Positions 31,736-43,985 of a DNA stretch of 64,000 nt are shown here, one piece after another; the first letter of the stretch is position 1; each line of letters begins with the position of its first letter. The position numbers and the translations under genes were made by a program. Source of the stretch: Prionace glauca (Eukaryota; Chordata; Chondrichthyes; Carcharhiniformes; Carcharhinidae); contig CM075743.1 of NCBI GenBank assembly GCA_037974335.1, positions 7,368,949 through 7,432,948 on the forward strand, read 5' to 3'. The notes below the pieces were generated by a model. It was given only the letters and a program-made list of their open reading frames with translations, searched no databases and was not told where the DNA came from.

Positions 31736-32261
31736 CCCCAACGGCTCCATCCAGCCACCTCCTGACTATATGGAGGAACTGGGTCTAGTTTTGGATGAAC
31801 ACTGAAAACTTGGAAGCAACGTGAGTTTATTACTTGATGGTCAAACAGAGTTTTCATTTTCATTGCAAGAACCATTGGGTCTGATTTTAACTCTGTGTAA
31901 GTGGAGGGGTTTGAATGAGTTAAGATCTCGTCCACCGAGTTCAAAGAGCCCCTTGTCATTTGCGATTGGAGTTTGGAGAAAAAGTCACTGGGAAACTGAA
32001 GAGTTTGAGAAATAGGCTGGCAATTTGTGTGTACACATTTTGTGATATTGCCCAGGACCAACTGCACCCTCATTTGAGGCAAAAGCCATTAGTGTTTGAA
32101 GCCAGAAGCAATTGTACCAAACACCGGGCCTGTTAGACTGGAAAGAGGCCTGTATCGTAGTATAGTTTCGGGTGTACACTAAGCAATTTGTGTTTTTTGG
32201 TTTGCATTGATGAACCCATTGGAGCTGATTTTAACCCTGTGCAAGTGGATGGATTTTTAAA
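31736..32261. other. Intronic sequence, nothing recognised
   Basis: Between a CR1 tail and the LINE-F copy. No clear repeat or exon. Confidence 0.5.
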
Positions 32262-33150
32262 AGGTCATTTATAGGATGTGGGTGTCGCTGGCTGGGCCAG
32301 CTTTTACTGCCCATCGTTAGTTGCCCTTCAGAAGGTGGTGGTGACCTGCCTCTTTGGTGTAGATACGCCCGCCGTACTGTGCACCCAGAATTCCAAAATC
32401 CTGGAATTCCAGGATTTTGACACAACAACAGTGAATGAACAGCAGTATATTTCCAAATTAGGATGGTGAGTAACTTGGAGGGGAATCTCCAGGTGAAAGG
32501 TGTTTCCAGGTAGCTGCTGCTGCTTTTGCTATTCTGGATGGTGGTGGTCGTGGGTTTGGAAGGTGCTGTCTAAGGAGTCTTGGTAAGTTCATGCATCTTG
32601 TAGATGGTACACAAGCCTGCCACTGTTCATCAGTGGCGGAGGGTTTGAGTGTTTTGTGGAAGGGATAACAATGAAATGGGCTGCTTTGTCCTTGACGGTG
32701 TTGAGTTTTTGAGTGTTGCTGGTATTGCACTCATCCAGGCAAATGGAGAGTATTCCATCTCTCTCCTGACTTGCGCCCTGCAGATGGTAGGTATGGAATT
32801 CAGTGCCTGAGTTGGTGATGGAGACAGAAACCCTGAACTTATTAAAGAAGTACTTGGCTCTGCACCTTAAGTGCTGTAAGCTACAGGGCTATGGGCCATG
32901 TGCATGAAGATGTGATTTGAAATGGCATCTGAGTGTCTTTGGGTTGGCATGGACAAGATGGGCTGAATGGCCACCTTCTGTGCTGTATCATTTCTGTGGT
33001 TCTATGCTGGGCCTTGGGGAGTCAGGTGGTGGGTTACTCTCCTCAGGATTCCTCCTAGCCTTTGACCTGCTTTAGTAACCACAGTGTTTACATGGCTAGT
33101 CCAGTTCAGATTCTGGTCAATGGTAAGTCCCAGAATGTTTAAATCTCATC
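32262..33150 (-). mobile_element. LINE remnant (family F), longest copy
   Basis: Minus strand. 3' end at left (GGATGTGGGTGTCGCTGGCT), then LLRQHLPNPRPPPSR and further RT C-terminal sequence to TGGTCAATGGTAAGTCCCAG at 33,115-33,135. About 180 bp near 32,820-33,000 look foreign and end in a CR1/SINE-type tail (GGCTGAATGGCCACCTTCTG). Confidence 0.68.
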
Positions 33151-34554
33151 CATTCAGATCAAAAGCTACAAGAAAATGTTAACATCACTTTTGCGCTAAA
33201 AATGATTGACTGACATTTGACATCAAATACAATCAAAGGCATCAAATCCACTCAGAAAACCTGCACCAAAACTCAAGGAACTGAATTAAATAAACCTGAA
33301 TTTAATTTTCTTTTATTTAGTCCAAAAAAGCTATCAGGCTAGGTGTTCAAAACCACCATCAAATCCCCATTAGTTCTTAGTTCATTTCATTAATGTGTAC
33401 ATGACTCTTACGCTGTATTCAGGATGGCAGGAGCGAGTCTGGGTGGCCCTGGTGTCGAGTGGGAGATGGAGACAGGAGAGAAGAAGAGTGGGATGGAGGA
33501 GAGGGGTGTAGAGGGAGGAAGAAGTGGGAAGTGGGGGATAGGACAGAACCAACGAAAAATTACAGCACAGAACTCGGTCATTTGGCCCATCTTGTCCATG
33601 CCAGCCCGAGGACACCTGGTTCGATTTGTAATCCCCCCTGGGCCCATGGCCCTAACGGGGGACAAAGACTGACGCAATCCAGGAGTGGGGGAGTGATGAC
33701 TGGATGGGGGGTTGGGGAGGGGGGTGGAGGGTGGTGTGAGAGGAATCTTTGAGAGTGAGTGAGTAATTAGTGAGTACCACACGCTACTGCCTGGGCTCAC
33801 TTGCCCTTACCTCGCCACCAGTCGAGGTCCTTACTTGCAAGGATCACCGACGGTTCCTCACCAACAGGTACCAGATGTGATTGCCTCACCGGTGGGAGTG
33901 GAGGCCATTGAAGCCTCCTGGGTGGTCGGGGGCAGTGCCCTGAGCAAAATAGGGAGAATCTGCCTGGCAACAGCAGGAAGCCACATTCAAAGGGGCTGAT
34001 GAGATGTGTTGCCTAGCAGCCATCTAGATAAGATCAGATGTAAATGGCCCTGTTATCAGGGAGCTGTTTACCAAGATATCTGTAGTATCAGGGCTGGCAC
34101 ACAGACCCTAATTTTCGAGGGTCAAGGAATGTGGGATAGACGGACAATCCATAATACAGGTGAGCAGAATCAAAGATAACCAGGGTATAATCACCAACTC
34201 TCACAAAAGCAGAAACTCTCACAGAACCAGTTTTAATACGTCACAGGAAGGCCAGTATTAGCACGCACAGGAAGGCCAGGATAACATCAAAAAGCAAGCT
34301 AGCTCATAAGAGAGGCCACTTCTAAAGTCTCACAGCTAACTTAATGAAAAAACCTTCATAAAGACAGTTTATCTGTCTTCGCTAAACCAGGCAGGCACTT
34401 TCCAGACTGGATCACCCTCCTGGTCCCGAGTGGTAACAACAGGCTGGATTTTGCTTGTAGATTTGTTTAAGGTGGAAATTGTTTGGGGAATGGGGAAGTG
34501 TTACTGAGTTCAGGTATGGTAGATATGGTTTGGAATGAGGGGAAATTTGTAAAT
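33151..34554. other. Intronic sequence, mostly unique
   Basis: Purine-rich stretch at 33,430-33,545, a short CR1/SINE-type tail on the minus strand near 33,548-33,600 (AAAATTACAGCACAGAACTC) and otherwise no recognisable feature. Confidence 0.5.
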
Positions 34555-34670
34555 GAATGTGTGTGTGTGTGTGTGTGTGCGTGTGTGTGTGTGCGTGTGT
34601 GTGTGTGTGTGTGTGTGCGTGTGTGTGTGTGCGTGTGTGTGTGTGTGTGTGTGTGCGTGTGTGTGTATGT
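34555..34670. repeat. (GT)n microsatellite
   Basis: About 115 bp of GT with occasional GC interruptions. Confidence 0.97.
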
Positions 34671-34741
34671 TACTCAGGTGCTTGTGTGCCTTATAGAATT
34701 GTAGACCTGTTTCTCTGGATACCAACTGAAGTTAGGGATAA

Positions 34742-35035
34742 TTTTGTAGCAGGGTGACCCTTTAGGGGGAAAAGCATTCCCGAGAGCCACGTGATCCCGC
34801 CGGACCCTATGGATTGTCAAGGCCGGACGCTGAGCCAATCAGCAAGAGGGTGTGTCCCGTGGGTTGGAGGCAGGGAGCCGAGTTGTTGAGTCACATTGTA
34901 ATTCAGTCTGACCTTGTCATGTATATATATATATATATCCATATTGTCGGCAATAAAGCCTTATTGGTTCAAATCACATTGAGCCGCCCTTGATTTATTA
35001 CAACGTTACTATGGAGACACACAGCATTGAATTAA
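34742..35035 (+). mobile_element. Solo LTR-like copy of the Gypsy family
   Basis: Resembles the LTRs at 5,575, 10,340, 41,695 and 52,110 (GAGCCAATCAGCAAGAGGGT, AT run, AATAAAGCC) but has no CR1 inside and no pol sequence in front. It shows the uninterrupted LTR layout. It sits in a LINE-F remnant. Confidence 0.65.
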
Positions 35036-35055
35036 ATCTCCTTCCAAATCTAGCA

Positions 35056-35395
35056 TTTAGAAGGAGGAGAGAAGCGGGTGCATGGGAACACCACCACTGA
35101 GAAGCTTCCCTCCAAAACACACACACCATCCAGACTGGGGAATCTATCGCCGTTCCAGGAACAAAGAACAAAACAGCACGGGAAACAGGCCCTTCGGCCC
35201 AACGAGCCCGCGCCGCCAACTGTCCTTCACTGTGGTTGGCTGAATCCTGGAACTCCCTCCCTAACAGCACTGCGGGTGTACATACACCACATGGGCTGCA
35301 GCAGTTGAAGGAGGCAGCTCACCGCAACTTTCTCAAGGGTAATTAGGGATGTCCAATAAATGCTGTTGTTGACACATCCCGTGAATGAATGACTA
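35056..35395 (+). mobile_element. LINE remnant (family F) with a CR1-B tail insertion
   Basis: Plus strand. A 65-bp CR1-B tail on the minus strand (about 35,158-35,222, GGAACAAAGAACAAAACAGC) interrupts CCGTTCC|TTCACTG, which is intact in the other copies. Confidence 0.7.
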
Positions 35396-35643
35396 AAAGA
35401 GGCTTGGGTGGAATATGAATTTTGGATTGTAGGGGTATAAAGGAAAGATAATAAAGGAGGAAAGGATGCGGAAACAGGTTAATGGAAATGGATAGAAATG
35501 GGAATATGGGAGATCACTACTTGCACATGAGGAGTTGTGATATTTTATTAATTTGAGTTCACACAGCACACAGCAGCTGTCCTGTGTTATTGCAGCCAGA
35601 TCACATTATCAGAGCTATAATCAATCTTCTGAAATCTTCTTAC

Positions 35644-35970
35644 CTGAGAAAACTTCCAGCAATATAACATCTGAAATCTGTGATGTGTTTTGATATGGAG
35701 GTTCACACCAGTACGTTCCTGTATCTGTCTCCTTAAGTTGTAGTATAGTTACAGAAATGTTGCCGTTGGTATTAACGATTGATGTTCTTCCATCATCAAT
35801 CCTGATACTATATCCATAAATACTCGATATCTGATTGCAACTGTTATTTGAAGTTTTCTTACACCACCAGACTTCTCGATGTTTGTGCTGTGTTGCCTGT
35901 GGACATTCCACAGTGATGGTTTGTCCCACTGCAGCTTTCATCACTATCGAGGCAGTTTGTGTCCGTAAAA
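35644..35970 (-). CDS. V-set Ig domain exon (V3, gene copy 2)
   Basis: 327-bp phase 1-1 exon, open. It carries C23, WWCK at 35-38, C45, and YWC at 87-89 followed by Glu instead of Gly. There are two N-glycosylation sequons (NIS and NTS). It is more diverged from the 14.2/57.7 kb exons than those are from each other. Its partner in the other gene copy would be just off the left edge. The intron just upstream holds the CR1 copy 36,197-38,790. Confidence 0.85.
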
Positions 35971-36196
35971 CTGTTGGTGAAACATAACATTTTAAGAAAG
36001 CTGGAAATATCCCAACACCCAATTGTAGACAATCTTTTGGTACAATGCTAGCCAGTGCTTCACAAGGGGACATACACAAGTCCTGGGTGGGACTGGAATC
36101 AAGAATCTTAAAGCAGAGATGGAGGACATTCGGCCTGTCATGTCTGTGCTAGCTCGCCAGACATTTATTGTGCATTTGAATCCCACGGCCCAACTT

Positions 36197-38790
36197 AACA
36201 TAAGAACATAAGAACATAAGAAATAGGAGCAGGAGTAGGCCATCTGGCCCTTCGAGCCTGCCCCGCCATTCAATAAGATCATGGCTGATCTGTCGTGACT
36301 CAGCTCCACCTTCCTGCCCTCTCCCCATAACCCTTAATCCCTTCTCTTATCAAAAACCCATCAACCCGTTTCTTAAAAATATTTAGCGAGGCAGCCTCCA
36401 CCACTTCAACGGGCAGAGAATTCCAGAGATTCACCACCCTTTGAGTGAAGAAGTTCCTCCTCAACTCTGTTCTAAACCGCCCCCCCTTTATCTTGAGGCT
36501 GTGCCCCCTAGTCCTACTGTCTTTTTTGAGCGGGAAGAGTCTCTCCACCTCTATCCTATCCATCCCATTCATCATCTTATACGTCTCAATGAGATCTCCC
36601 CTCATTCTTCTAAACTCTAACGAGTACAAGCCTAGTTTATTCAACCTCTCCTCATAGCTCAATCCCCTCAACTCCGGTATCAGCCGAGTAAACCTCCTCT
36701 GCACTCCCTCCAGGGCCAAAATATCCTTGCGCAGGTGCGGCGCCCAAAACTGCACACAGTACTCCAGCTGCGGCCTCACCAATGCCCTATACAGCTGTAG
36801 CAAGACCTCCCTACTCCTATATTCAATCCCCCTCGCTATGAAGGCCAGCATCCCATTCGCCTTCCTGACCACCTGCTGCACCTGCAAGTTGGGTTTTTGC
36901 GACTCATGCAAGAGGTCCCTCTGCACCGTCGCCTGCTGCAGTTTTTCGCCCCGTAAGTAATAGTCCTTCCTACCATTCCTCCTACCAAAGTGGACCACCT
37001 CACACTTGCCAACATTAAATTCCATTTGCCATTTCCTGGCCCATTCGCCCAGCCTATCTAGATCCTTCTGCAGACTCTCCACACCCTCCGCACAATTTGC
37101 CTTTCCCCCAATCTTGGTGTCATCAGCAAATTTCGACACCCTGCACTCGGTTCCCTCCTCCAGATCATCTATATAAATGGTAAATAGCTGAGGCCCCAGC
37201 ACCGATCCCTGGGGCACCCCACTAGTCACCAACCGCCAATCCGAATAGCATCCATTGACCCCCACTCTCTGCCTCCTATTTGACAACCAATCCTCTATCC
37301 ACGCTAACACCCTACCCCCAACTCCATGTCCCCTGACCTTCTGCAATAACCTCTTGTGAGGTACCTTGTCAAACGCCTTCTGAAAATCCAGAAAGACCAC
37401 ATCCACCGGCTCTCCTCTATCCACTGCCCTAGACACATCCTCATAGAATTCCAGTAAATTTGTCAGACACGACTTTCCTTTAATGAAACTGTGTTGCGTC
37501 CGCCCTATCAAGCAATTCCCCTCAAGATGCCTCGCTATTTCCTCCTTAATGACGGTTTCTAACATTTTACCTACCACAGACGTTAAACTAACCGGCCTAT
37601 AATTCCCCGCCTTTTGCCTGGCACCCTTCTTAAACAACGGCGTAACATTAGCCATTTTCCAATCTTCTGGCACTTCCCCGGAATCCAGCGACGTCTGGAA
37701 AATAACCACCAAGGCATCCACTATCACCTCCGCCATTTCTTTCAGAACCCTCGGATGCATTCCATCCGGTCCTGGGGACTTGTCCACAATCAGCCCCTCC
37801 AGTCTGTCGAGCACCACCTCTCTAGTAACAGTAATGTCATTAAGACCCTCCATTCCTACCACCTTTCCATCGCTAACACCCGGCAAATTATTCACGTCCT
37901 CCTCTGTGAAGACAGAAACAAAAAAGTTATTCAAGACCTTAGCCATATCCCCATCCCCTACCACTAGCTCCCCTTTCTCATCCTCTAAAGGACCAACGTT
38001 TACCCTAGCCAGCCTCTTCCTTTTTATATATTTATAAAAACTCTTGCTATCCTTTTTTATATTAAGTGCTAGCCCAGCCTCATAGCTTCTCCTACCCTCC
38101 TTTATCAATTTCTTTGTCAATCTTTGTTGACATTTAAACCTTTCCCAATCCTCTTCTCGCCCACTGCTCTTAGCTACTCTAAACTCCTCCGCTTTTAATT
38201 TAATACTTTCCTTCACCTCCTTCGTTATCCACGGCTTATTACCTCTCCTCCTACTGTCCTTTTTAACCATCGGAATAAATTTCTGCTGAGCACCAAGAAA
38301 GATCTCCTTAAAGATCCTCCACTGCTCCTCAGCAGACCTACCTTCCAACGTGCTCCCCCAGTCCACATTCGCCAATTCTTCTCTCATCCTACCATACTCC
38401 CCTCTATTCAAACAAAGGACGCGTGTCTGGGAACCCACTTTCTCCTCCTCCATCTGCACCAGAAACTCCACCATACAATGATCACTCTCTCCAAGAGGAT
38501 CCTTCACCGCAAGGTCCCTAATTCTACCCGCCTCATTACATAGCACCAGATCCAAGATAGCTCGCTCCCTCGTCGGCTCCAACACACACTGTTCAAGGAA
38601 ATTATCCCGGCAGCATTCCAAGAACTCCTCCTCGAGCCCACCTCGTCCAACATGGGTCAACCAATCAATATGCAGATTGAAATCTCCCATAACTACTGCC
38701 GTCCCATTCCTGCACGCTGCACTTATTTGCGCGTTAACAGCCCGCCCCACCTCCAGATCATTATTCGGGGGCCTATAGACGACACCCACT
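36197..38790 (-). mobile_element. CR1 family A, 5'-truncated
   Basis: Minus-strand LINE fragment. The 3' end has TTCTTATG-type repeats (36,197-36,225); the 5' end is cut inside the endonuclease, where the sequence changes to a CR1-E remnant at 38,791. Its target was that same older remnant, whose two halves flank it. ORF2 is open from the truncation to its stop at 36,300. A near-identical copy is at 1-2,449, so the insertion predates the segmental duplication. About 4 bp (ACTT) are shared at the two junctions, a short target duplication or microhomology. Confidence 0.93.
36300..38790 (-). pseudogene. ORF2: CR1 ORF2 fragment (endonuclease end and RT)
   Basis: About 830 codons of open frame beginning near the GVVYRPPN motif of the endonuclease and running through GDFN, SDH, FQKAFD, SGVPQGS and FADD to the normal C-terminus. 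Compared with the intact copy it lacks a few residues after QRDL and has His-to-Ser at TQHG (TQHS), so it is probably not functional. Without ORF1 and the N-terminal endonuclease part it cannot act alone. Confidence 0.9.
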
Positions 38791-39117
38791 TCCCCCACAA
38801 CCCTGCACATTAGTCCCTTCCAAACACATGTCTAACTGCCTTTTAAATCTCTTCTTCATTTTCAATCCATCGATTAGATTTCCCTTTAATCTGTTCTGTT
38901 CCAAGAACAATAATCACAGTTTCTCCAATCTGTTCACATAACCAAAATCCCCCATCCCTGGCACCATCCTGGTGAATCTGCTTTGTGCCCTTGCCAGGGC
39001 ATTAACCTCCTTCCTCGAGTGTGGTGCCCAGAATTGAACCCAGTACTCCAGCAGAGACCTAATTAGTGATTAGTGAAGGTTGAGTGGAACTCCCCATTTC
39101 TCGAATTAATACTCCAA

Positions 39118-39581
39118 TTTTATTCATTTATTTATCTTGTTGTCAAAGGTCGGCTCACATTAACATCGCAATGAAGCTACTGTGAAAATCCCTTAGTCCT
39201 AAAACTCCAGTGCCTGTTCAGGCACACTGAGGGAGAACTTAGGATGGGCAATGCACTGAACCAGCACATCTTTCAGTCTGTGGGGGAAACCAGAGCACCC
39301 AGAGGAAACCCACGCAGATAGGGAGAGAAAGTGCAGACTCTGCACAGACAGTGACTCAAGCCAGGAATTGAACCCAGGTCCCTGGTGCTGGCATTCCGGA
39401 AGTGGTTGAGTCGGACAATGGCACATCATTCAGTGTGGAAGAGTGCCAAAAATTCCTCAAGTCCAATGGCATTCACCATGTGAGGTCAACACCTTCCCAC
39501 CCAGCCTCAAATGGACCAGTGGAGCGTGCGGTACAAACATTAGCACTGAGACAGCAGTGCTAACCACTGTGACACTGTGCC
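39118..39581 (-). mobile_element. HE1-type SINE with an internal patch, duplicate
   Basis: Copy 2 counterpart of 2,777-3,240. Confidence 0.85.
39391..39541 (+). mobile_element. Integrase-fragment patch inside a SINE, duplicate
   Basis: Same patch as at 3,050-3,200, so it predates the large duplication. Confidence 0.85.
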
Positions 39582-39757
39582 ATCTCCAAGAATGCCACAA
39601 CTGTCTCTCAACCTGCTCTTCCAGGTGGAGAGGTGGGGTGTTGCTGTCAGAGTGCACCGGAACCCAACTCCGGCATCTCCAAACTAGGCCAGGGGACAAG
39701 AGTGAGGAGGGCCTGGGGAGGAGAGCTGGTCACAAGGTCCAGGAGTGAGATTCTGTT

Positions 39758-39941
39758 GAGCAGAGCCCTGTATGTGTGAGTGAGTGTGTGTGGTAGTGAG
39801 AGAGAGAGTGTGTATGAGGGAGACAGTGAGAGAGAGAGAGAGAGGGAGAGTGTGTGCATTGTATACGGAGGGGGCAGATTTGGAGGAGAGTGAGAGGGAG
39901 AGAGAGTGAGGGGGAGAGTGTGTGTGTGAGAGAGGGGCATG
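39758..39941. repeat. GA/GT-rich simple repeat, duplicate
   Basis: Counterpart of 3,417-3,600. Confidence 0.9.
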
Positions 39942-40406
39942 ATCAAATGTGGAAAAGAAATACTCCCAGACTTTTGAGGAAAACTAGCTGGTCATTTATG
40001 GGCAACATTTTACAATAGTTTCAGATGACAAGCCATTGTTGGGTCTATTTAGAGAATCCAGTGCCACTAATTGCCTCTGCAGGGATGCAGAGATGGGCTC
40101 CTTTGTTTGCAGCGTACAGTTATACGTTTCAGCATCACCCTGGAATGGAGATATCCCGAGCAGACACAATTAACCGTTGCCTTTGCCACAAACAGTCGCA
40201 CCACCACCAGTTCCTCAAGAGATTATACTGGCTCTGCATCTGGTAGAGACCTTACCAGTCTCTGTGAAACATATAAAACTGTGGAGAAAAATAGATCCGG
40301 TATGGTCAAAAGTGAAGAAGGTGGTAATGTAAGGGTGGTGATGTAAGTCAGAGTAGCTCAAACCCTATCAAAGTAGAACATGGAGATACCCTGTGAAGAT
40401 GGGATG

Positions 40407-40571
40407 CTGCTGTGGGTGGCTAGAGTTACAGTGCCACCACAGGTGAGATGACTCCAGGAAGGTATGGTGACACAATGGATAGCACGGCTGCATCACTATC
40501 CATTGTGTCACCATACCTTCCTGGAGTCATCTCACCTGTGGTGGCACTGTAACTCTAGCCACCCACAGCAG
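40407..40571. repeat. Perfect 76-bp inverted repeat with 13-nt spacer
   Basis: Left arm 40,407-40,482, right arm 40,496-40,571, without mismatch by eye; the spacer is CACGGCTGCATCA. The paralogous site (4,060-4,170) has the left arm only and runs directly from GCGTCA to CAGTGTC. The right arm is therefore an inverted copy of the adjacent sequence added in this copy. Confidence 0.97.
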
Positions 40572-40806
40572 TGTCAGAGACCAGGGTTCGATTCCCGGCT
40601 TGGGTCACTGTCTGTGTCGTGTCTGCACGCTCTCCCCGTGTCTGTGTGGGTTTCCTTCCACACTCCAAAGATGTGCTCGTTAGGTGAATTGGCCACGCTA
40701 AATTCTCCCTCGCTGTACACAAACAGGTGCTGCATTGTGGCTACAAGGGGACTTTCACAGTAACTCCATTGCTGTGTGAATGTAAGCCTACTTGTGTCTT
40801 TAACAT
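40457..40806 (+). mobile_element. HE1-type SINE with a fold-back insertion
   Basis: Counterpart of 4,115-4,397. Its head is interrupted by an inverted copy of the preceding 76 bp (see 40,407-40,571). Confidence 0.88.
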
Positions 40807-41911
40807 TAATTCCTGTTGCAAGAACTGCATCCCTCCCATCCAGTCAAAGTAGAATGAAGGCCCCAGGCATATGTGTTTTCACCAGGCATTGGGAAGGAAA
40901 CAGAACAGATTGTTCATCAATGCAAGAGTTACGAAGATCAACGGGCTTCACCATCACAGGTGAATTTGCATCGTTGGGAATGGCCTGGTGAACCTTGATG
41001 GAAGTTAAACGTAGATTTTGCCGGGCCATTTCTGGGTCATATGTTTCTTATATTAGTTGCGGTTGTATGTGCTGTTGATGAAGTCCCCAACAGTCATGGA
41101 CACCATTGATAGATTGAGGAAATTCTCTGCTATCCATGGCATTCCGGAAGTGGTTGAGTCGGACAATGGCACATCATTCACTGTGGAAGAGTGCCAAAAA
41201 TTTCCCAAGTTCAATGGCATTCACCATGTGAGGTCAACAATTTCCCACCCAGCCTCAAATGGACCAGTGGAGCGTGAGGTACAAACATTCAAGTCATCAA
41301 TAATAAAACAAGTAAACTGTCCTCTTCCTTTATGTATGGACAGTTTTTTTGTCTTATAAAACCACCCCAAACGTGACCACAGGGGTTACTCCAGCAGAGT
41401 TGCTGATGGGATGCCAGTTCAGAACACAATTGGACATGAATGCTCCCAAATTTAGCAGGGAGTGTGCAGGATGGGCTAATCTTTCAGAAGGAAAACAGTG
41501 ATTTGAGAAAAGGAAACAGAGTGTTTCAAGTGGGGGAATGCAGTCTTGTTTCCAAATTTTACACCATCCTGTGTGGCCGGTGAAGAGAACAGGACTGGTG
41601 TCGTACGTTATGGAGATACCTCCAGACTGATTAAACCTTTGACGGGTTTTCCTGTTCTTTATTCCTCCATAGTTGTATTTTGGATTTTGGGGGAAGGATT
41701 GTGGTCCTTTAATTGGGATGGGGGAGTGTTTAGAGGGTCATGTGGTCGGGTCAGGCCCTGTGGATTCTCAAGCCTGGAAGCTGAGCCAATCGGCAAGAGG
41801 GTGCGTGCCACGGGTTGAGGAAGGTTTTGCAGTTGGAGCCAGGGAGCCGAGTAGTAGATTTGCATTGTAATTCATTCTGACCTTGTTGTATAGATATATA
41901 TATATATATTC

Positions 41912-42533
41912 TTATAACAAAGAACAAAGAACGGTAAGCACATGAACAGGCCGTTCGGCCCTCCAAGCCTGCGCTGATCATGTTTACTTATCTAAACCAA
42001 TTGCTTATATTCCTCTAGTCCCTGTTTGTTCCTATGCCTATAGATATACGTCTTATATGTGACTAAAGTAATTGCCTCCATCACCTCACTTGGCAGTGTG
42101 TTCCAGGCCTCCATCATCCCCGGTGTGAAAAACCTTCCCCGACACATCTCCACTCAACCTTTCCCCCCTTAACTTGAACTTGTGCTCCCTTGTAATTGTC
42201 CTTTCTGCCCTGGGAAAAAGCTTCCAAATGTTCACCCTATCTATACCTGACATAATTTTATAAAGTTCCACCAGTTTGTCTCAGCCTCCGTCTTTCCAGG
42301 GAGAACAATCCCAGTTTATTCAATCTCTCCTCATAGCTAATACCCTCCATACCAGGCAACATCCTGGGAAACTGTTTCCACACTCTCTCCAAAGCTTCCA
42401 CATCCTTCTGATGTTGTGGTAACCAGAATTGGACACAGTATTCCAAATGTGGCCTAACCAACGTTTTAAACAATTGTAACATAATTTGCCAACTTTTATA
42501 CTTGATGCCCAGTCCAGTGAAGGCAAGCATGTG
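41912..42533 (-). mobile_element. CR1 family B fragment, duplicate of 5,797-6,418
   Basis: Same insertion in the same LTR position in copy 2. RT C-terminus readable at 42,530-42,258. Confidence 0.87.
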
Positions 42534-42654
42534 ATATTGTTGACAATAAAAGCCTTTATTGATTCAAGCCACATTGAGTCACCCTCGATCTATTGGAAGT
42601 TACTATGAAGACACAAAGCAATGAGTTAAATCAAGTTCCAAACCTGTAACGTCT

Positions 42655-42857
42655 AACACCTAGAAGGAGGAGAGAAGCGGGTGCATGGGAACACCACCAC
42701 TGACAAGCTTCCCTCCAAAACACACACACTATCCAGACTGGGGAATATATCACCGTTCCTTCACTGTCACTGGCTCAATCCTGGAAATCCCTCCCTAACA
42801 GCACTGTGGGTGTACGTACACAGTGTTTGAAGAAGGCAGTTCAAGGATAAAGGGAAA
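42655..42857 (+). mobile_element. LINE remnant (family F), duplicate
   Basis: Copy 2 counterpart of 6,540-6,742. Confidence 0.6.
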
Positions 42858-43030
42858 GGATGTGGAAATAGTTTAATGGAAATGGATAGAAATGGAAATA
42901 TGGGAGGTCACTACTTGTACATGAGGAGTTGTGGTATTTTATTAATCTGAATTCACACAGCAACTGTCCTGTGTTATTGCAGCCAGATCACATTATCAGA
43001 ACGATGATCAATCTTCTGAAATATTCTTAC

Positions 43031-43357
43031 CTGAGAAAACCTGCAGTATTATAACATCTAAAGCACGGATATAGTTTTGTTCTTGAGTTCCACACCAGTA
43101 TGTTCCTGCATCTGTCTCCTGAAGTCGTTGCATGGTTATGGAAAATTTACCGTTGGTATAAGCGATCGATGTTCTTGCATCAACATTCTTGACTCTGTCT
43201 CCATAAGTGCTCCATATACGATTGCAATAAGTTTCTGAAGTTTCCTTACACCCCCAAATCTCTTGGTGTTTATACTGTGTTGCCTGTGGACATTCCACAG
43301 TGATGGTTTCTCCCACTGCAGCTTTCATCACTATCGAGGCAGTTTGTGTCCGTGAAA
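43031..43357 (-). CDS. V-set Ig domain exon (V2, gene copy 2)
   Basis: 327-bp phase 1-1 exon, duplicate of 6,916-7,242. Splice signals are intact and the frame is open. The core strand-C Trp is replaced: the motif reads IWGC, not IWWC (Gly at exon residue 36). That Trp packs against the core disulphide in almost all Ig domains, so folding may be impaired or the neighbouring Trp 35 may stand in. C45 is present here. Flanked upstream by a CR1 remnant and downstream by the Gypsy fossil, as in the sister module. Confidence 0.82.
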
Positions 43358-43484
43358 CTGTTAGTGAAACATAACATTTTAAGAAAGCTGGAAATATCCC
43401 AACACCCAATTGTAGACAATCCTTCTGGTACAATGCTAGCCAGTGCTTCACAAGGGGACACACACAAGTCCTGGGTGGGACTGG

Positions 43485-43985
43485 AGTCAAGAATCTTAAA
43501 GTGGAAATGGAGGACATTCGGCCTGTCATGTCTGTGCTAGCTCGTTGGAAATTTATTGTGCAATTGAATCCCAAGGCCCAGCCTCCCCCACAACCCTGCA
43601 CATTAGTCCCCTCCAAACACATGTCCAACTGCCTTCTGAAAGTTCCTTTGGAATCTCATTCCATCACCATTCCAGGTGGTGAATTCCACATCATAACAAT
43701 CTGCTGCATGAAATAATTTCCCCTCATTTATCCACTGGTTTGTATTCCAACGATTGGAAATCTATGATCTCTGGTTACCAATCCACCAGCGAGATACATT
43801 GATTAGATTTCCCTTTAATCTGCTCTGTTCCAAGGACAATAATCCCAATTTCCCCATCCGTTCACATAACCAAACTCACTCATCCCCGGCATCATCCTGG
43901 TAAATCTGCTCCGTGCCCTTGCCAGGGCCTTAACCTCCTTCTCCGATGTGGCACCCAGAATTAAATCCAGAACTCCAGCAGAAAG
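43485..43985 (-). mobile_element. Old CR1-like remnant (family E), longer form, duplicate
   Basis: Copy 2 counterpart of 7,370-7,870, 5' of the V exon at 43,031-43,357. Confidence 0.65.

Larger units (their letters stand above)
36100..39060 (-). mobile_element. Old CR1-like remnant (family E) split by CR1 family A
   Basis: The two halves (36,100-36,196 and 38,791-39,060) flank the family A element. The right half is the duplicate of 2,450-2,745. Confidence 0.68.
40011..42640 (+). mobile_element. Ty3/Gypsy fossil, module copy 3
   Basis: Counterpart of 3,670-6,520 in the second large duplicate. Same parts and same inserted elements; the inserted SINE carries the inverted repeat described at 40,407-40,571. 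Broken. Confidence 0.78.

Noticed and set aside
34510-34757. Cys/Val- and His/Thr-rich frames
   Set aside because: They come from the (GT)n microsatellite.
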